A DNA stretch of 7,842 nucleotides from an uncultured Actinoplanes sp. (GTDB taxonomy: Bacteria; Actinomycetota; Actinomycetes; Mycobacteriales; Micromonosporaceae): assembly GCA_934667465.1 (NCBI GenBank), contig CAKUMG010000235.1, forward strand, positions 1 to 7,842, in the 5' to 3' direction. The notes beneath the pieces are model-generated. The model made no database searches and was not told where the DNA came from. It saw only the letters and a program-made list of their open reading frames with translations. The position numbers were made by a program, and so were the translations under genes. Below are positions 6,571 through 7,842 of this stretch, in pieces (the first letter of the stretch is position 1; each line of letters opens with the position of its first letter).

Positions 6571-6704
6571 GTACGGGCTCGGCGGCGCCCCTCGCGTCGC
6601 CGGTGCCCGCGCCGATCGGCGCCCCGGCTCTCGAGCGCGAGGCGCTGCCGCGTCACGGCTCTGCCGCGACCATCCGGGCGGGCCTGCCGTCCCCGGCCTC
6701 ACCG
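6571..6704 (+). repeat. Right copy of ~134-bp inverted repeat (IR-R)
   Basis: This segment is the inverted partner of 4133-4265 (~92% identical by hand). It begins 9 bases after the hydrolase stop codon, with the same end facing the gene as in the left copy. Nested self-complementarity is clear: CCTCGCG (6590-6596) with CGCGAGG (6636-6642), GCCGG (6599-6603) with CCGGC (6624-6628), and a central GCGCC-GATC-GGCGC hairpin (6609-6622). An 8-base direct repeat CTGCCGCG occurs at 6645 and 6661. There is no U-tract, so it is not a textbook intrinsic terminator, although U-less hairpins are often proposed as terminators in actinobacteria. Confidence 0.9.
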
Positions 6705-6705
6705 T

Positions 6706-6736
6706 CCACGTGCCCCGCCCGGGACACGTGGGCGGG
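6706..6736. repeat. Overlapping short inverted repeats with two CACGTG sites
   Basis: CCACGTG (6706-6712) and CACGTGG (6725-6731) are perfect inverted arms. CCCGCCC (6714-6720) and GGGCGGG (6730-6736) form a second, overlapping pair. The two hairpins are mutually exclusive. The block lies directly outside the right repeat copy, at the junction with the SnoaL-like remnant. Confidence 0.4.
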
Positions 6737-6870
6737 AGCATGTAGGCGAGGACGCCGTCGACGCCGGTGACGGTGTAGAACGGCTCCGGTGAGCCGTCGG
6801 GGGACAGCGGGATGACGAGGGTCGCGTCGTCGGTGAGCAGCTTGCGGACGCGGCCGGATGCTTGCCGTCG
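6706..6870 (-). pseudogene. Remnant of a SnoaL-like (NTF2-fold) protein gene
   Basis: Read leftward, this frame encodes VRKLLTDDATLVIPLSP followed by DGSPEPFYTVTGVDGVLAYM. This is the pattern of SnoaL-like/NTF2-fold proteins, where a LFADDAT-type segment is followed by a GxxxVLxYM helix. Only the first third or so of such a domain (usually 110-140 residues) remains. No Met, Val or Leu start is evident ahead of it in frame, and downstream (from ~6738) the sequence turns into low-complexity PPTCPGRGTW and then enters the inverted repeat. It therefore looks broken at both ends and its lost remainder is on the repeat side. Third positions are still GC-rich, which suggests a recent loss. Confidence 0.5.
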
Positions 6871-6896
6871 GGTGGCAGGATCGGGCCCCGTGATCG

Positions 6897-6930
6897 TTGA
6901 CGTATCGATTGATGTCGCAGGGGGCCGCTC
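6897..6930 (+). promoter_or_regulatory. AT-richer region and ribosome binding site before mraY
   Basis: The stretch from ~6890 is the least GC-rich part of the intergenic region and contains TTGACG (6897-6902), a -35-like hexamer, and the palindrome ATCGAT (6904-6909). No good -10 is found at the expected spacing, so the promoter is uncertain. GCAGGGGG ends six bases before GTG 6931 and is a plausible ribosome binding site that supports that start. Confidence 0.35.
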
Positions 6931-7842
6931 GTGAGGGCGGTCATCGTCGCGGCGGCCGTCGCGTTCCTCGTGTCGCTGTTCGGGACGCCGGTGGCTGTCC
7001 GGGTGTTCACCGCGCTCAAGGCCGGCCAGCCGATCCGTTCGCTCGGGCTCGCCTCGAATCGGGGTAAGACCGGCATGCCCACGATGGGCGGGGTCGTGTT
7101 CATCGTGGCGACCGTCCTCGCGTACGTGGCGGGGCATCTGGCGCTGACCACGCTGCCCGAGCGGCAGATCGCGCAGGAAAAGCCGACCATGACGGCGTTC
7201 GTCCTGCTCGGCCTGTTCGTGTTCTGCGGCGCGGTCGGGTTCGTCGACGACTTCCTCAAGGTGCGGCGGCGCAACTCCGACGGGCTGTCCGCCCGGGGCA
7301 AGCTGCTCGGGCAGGCGGTCGTCGGCACCGGGTTCGGCGTCGCCGCGCTCCATGTGGCGAGCACCAACGGGCAGACCGTGATCAGCGAGCACATCTCGTT
7401 CATCCGGGACATCAGCTTCCTCGACGTCGGCAAGGTCGGCTCGGTGCTGATGTTCGTCTTCGTGATCACGGCCATGTCGAACGGCGTGAACCTCACCGAC
7501 GGCCTCGACGGGCTGGCCACCGGCGCGTCGACGCTGGTGCTCGCCGCGTATGCGCTGATCGGCTTCTGGCAGTACCGGCACTGGTGCGCCGACGAGACGT
7601 ACGCGCTCGCGAACGACTACTGCTACCAGGTCCGCGACCCGCTCGAGATCGCCATGATCGCGGCCGCGGCGGCCGGTGCCTGCGTGGGCTTCCTGTGGTG
7701 GAACACGTCCCCGGCGCGGATCATCATGGGTGACGTGGGCGCGCTCGGGCTCGGCGCGTTGATCGGCGGGCTCGCGGTGGCGACGCGTACCACTCTGCTG
7801 TCGATCCTGATCGGTGGGCTCTTCTTCATCATCACGGTCACC
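6931..7842 (+). CDS. mraY: Phospho-N-acetylmuramoyl-pentapeptide transferase (partial, 304 codons)
   Basis: MraY moves phospho-MurNAc-pentapeptide from UDP to undecaprenyl phosphate in the inner membrane, giving lipid I for peptidoglycan. The sequence shows the family motifs in order: KTGMPTMGG at 46-54, DDFLKV from 106 (the Mg-binding aspartate pair), [13 protein letters not shown] from 184 with D190 and D193, and [20 protein letters not shown] with D268. Several membrane helices lie between them. The frame runs off the window; family length is about 350-370 residues, so the final ~50, including the usual HHHFE-type loop, are not seen. The GTG start follows GCAGGGGG and gives [15 protein letters not shown], typical of actinobacterial MraY. 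The last motif reads GDVGALGLG where GD(T/V)GSLALG is usual. Upstream there is no murF, unlike the normal dcw cluster, so this may be a second or relocated copy. Confidence 0.93.
   Translation, partial: MRAVIVAAAVAFLVSLFGTPVAVRVFTALKAGQPIRSLGLASNRGKTGMPTMGGVVFIVATVLAYVAGHLALTTLPERQIAQEKPTMTAFVLLGLFVFCGAVGFVDDFLKVRRRNSDGLSARGKLLGQAVVGTGFGVAALHVASTNGQTVISEHISFIRDISFLDVGKVGSVLMFVFVITAMSNGVNLTDGLDGLATGASTLVLAAYALIGFWQYRHWCADETYALANDYCYQVRDPLEIAMIAAAAAGACVGFLWWNTSPARIIMGDVGALGLGALIGGLAVATRTTLLSILIGGLFFIITVT

Noticed and set aside
4957..7581. An 874-codon minus-strand open frame over the hydrolase and mraY
   Set aside because: It runs antisense to two well-supported genes and has low-complexity composition. 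Only the short stretch at 6706-6870, which has no plus-strand gene opposite it, looks protein-like, and that is reported as a SnoaL remnant.
1..7842. CRISPR array, tRNA or rRNA gene
   Set aside because: I saw no regularly spaced short direct repeats and no cloverleaf or rRNA-like sequence on either strand.

Overview
The window is about 70% or more GC, with strongly GC-biased third codon positions, GTG/TTG starts and apparent leaderless promoters. This points to a high-GC actinomycete; Micromonosporaceae (Actinoplanes-like) is my guess from style alone. It looks like an accessory or rearranged stretch of chromosome that ends in a core cell-wall gene.

Left part (1-3484): the last 30 residues of an unidentified protein, then a 1007-residue membrane protein with PAS, GGDEF and EAL domains. 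It is a candidate c-di-GMP synthase/phosphodiesterase in which both catalytic motifs look intact. A 103-residue three-helix membrane protein follows after 9 bases, apparently from its own leaderless promoter, whose -10 overlaps the preceding stop codon.

Middle (3536-6704): a reading frame that appears broken. Its first 126 codons are in one frame, then GC3 and protein similarity both jump to another frame that encodes the end of an XRE-type helix-turn-helix. Next comes a 2.3-kb cassette (4266-6570) bounded by two inverted copies of a ~134-bp repeat that are about 92% identical by hand alignment. Inside it are a leftward pair (a 136-residue beta-rich protein of unknown function and a 70-residue two-helix membrane protein) and a divergent 497-residue alpha/beta hydrolase (lipase-like, AHSMGG nucleophile motif). 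The divergent intergenic region holds a perfect 15-bp and a perfect 18-bp palindrome. In each arm the same end of the repeat starts 8-9 bases after a stop codon, and each copy can fold into nested stems. It may therefore act as a shared 3' end/terminator element, a mobile-element remnant, or both.

Right part (6705-7842): a start-less leftward remnant of a SnoaL-like gene that runs into the repeat, then the first 304 codons of an mraY-like gene (lipid I synthesis). Its immediate upstream neighbour is not murF, so this copy does not have the usual dcw-cluster upstream context.

The most unusual feature is the paired inverted repeat with gene remnants on both outer sides. No CRISPR array, tRNA, rRNA or transposase gene was recognised.
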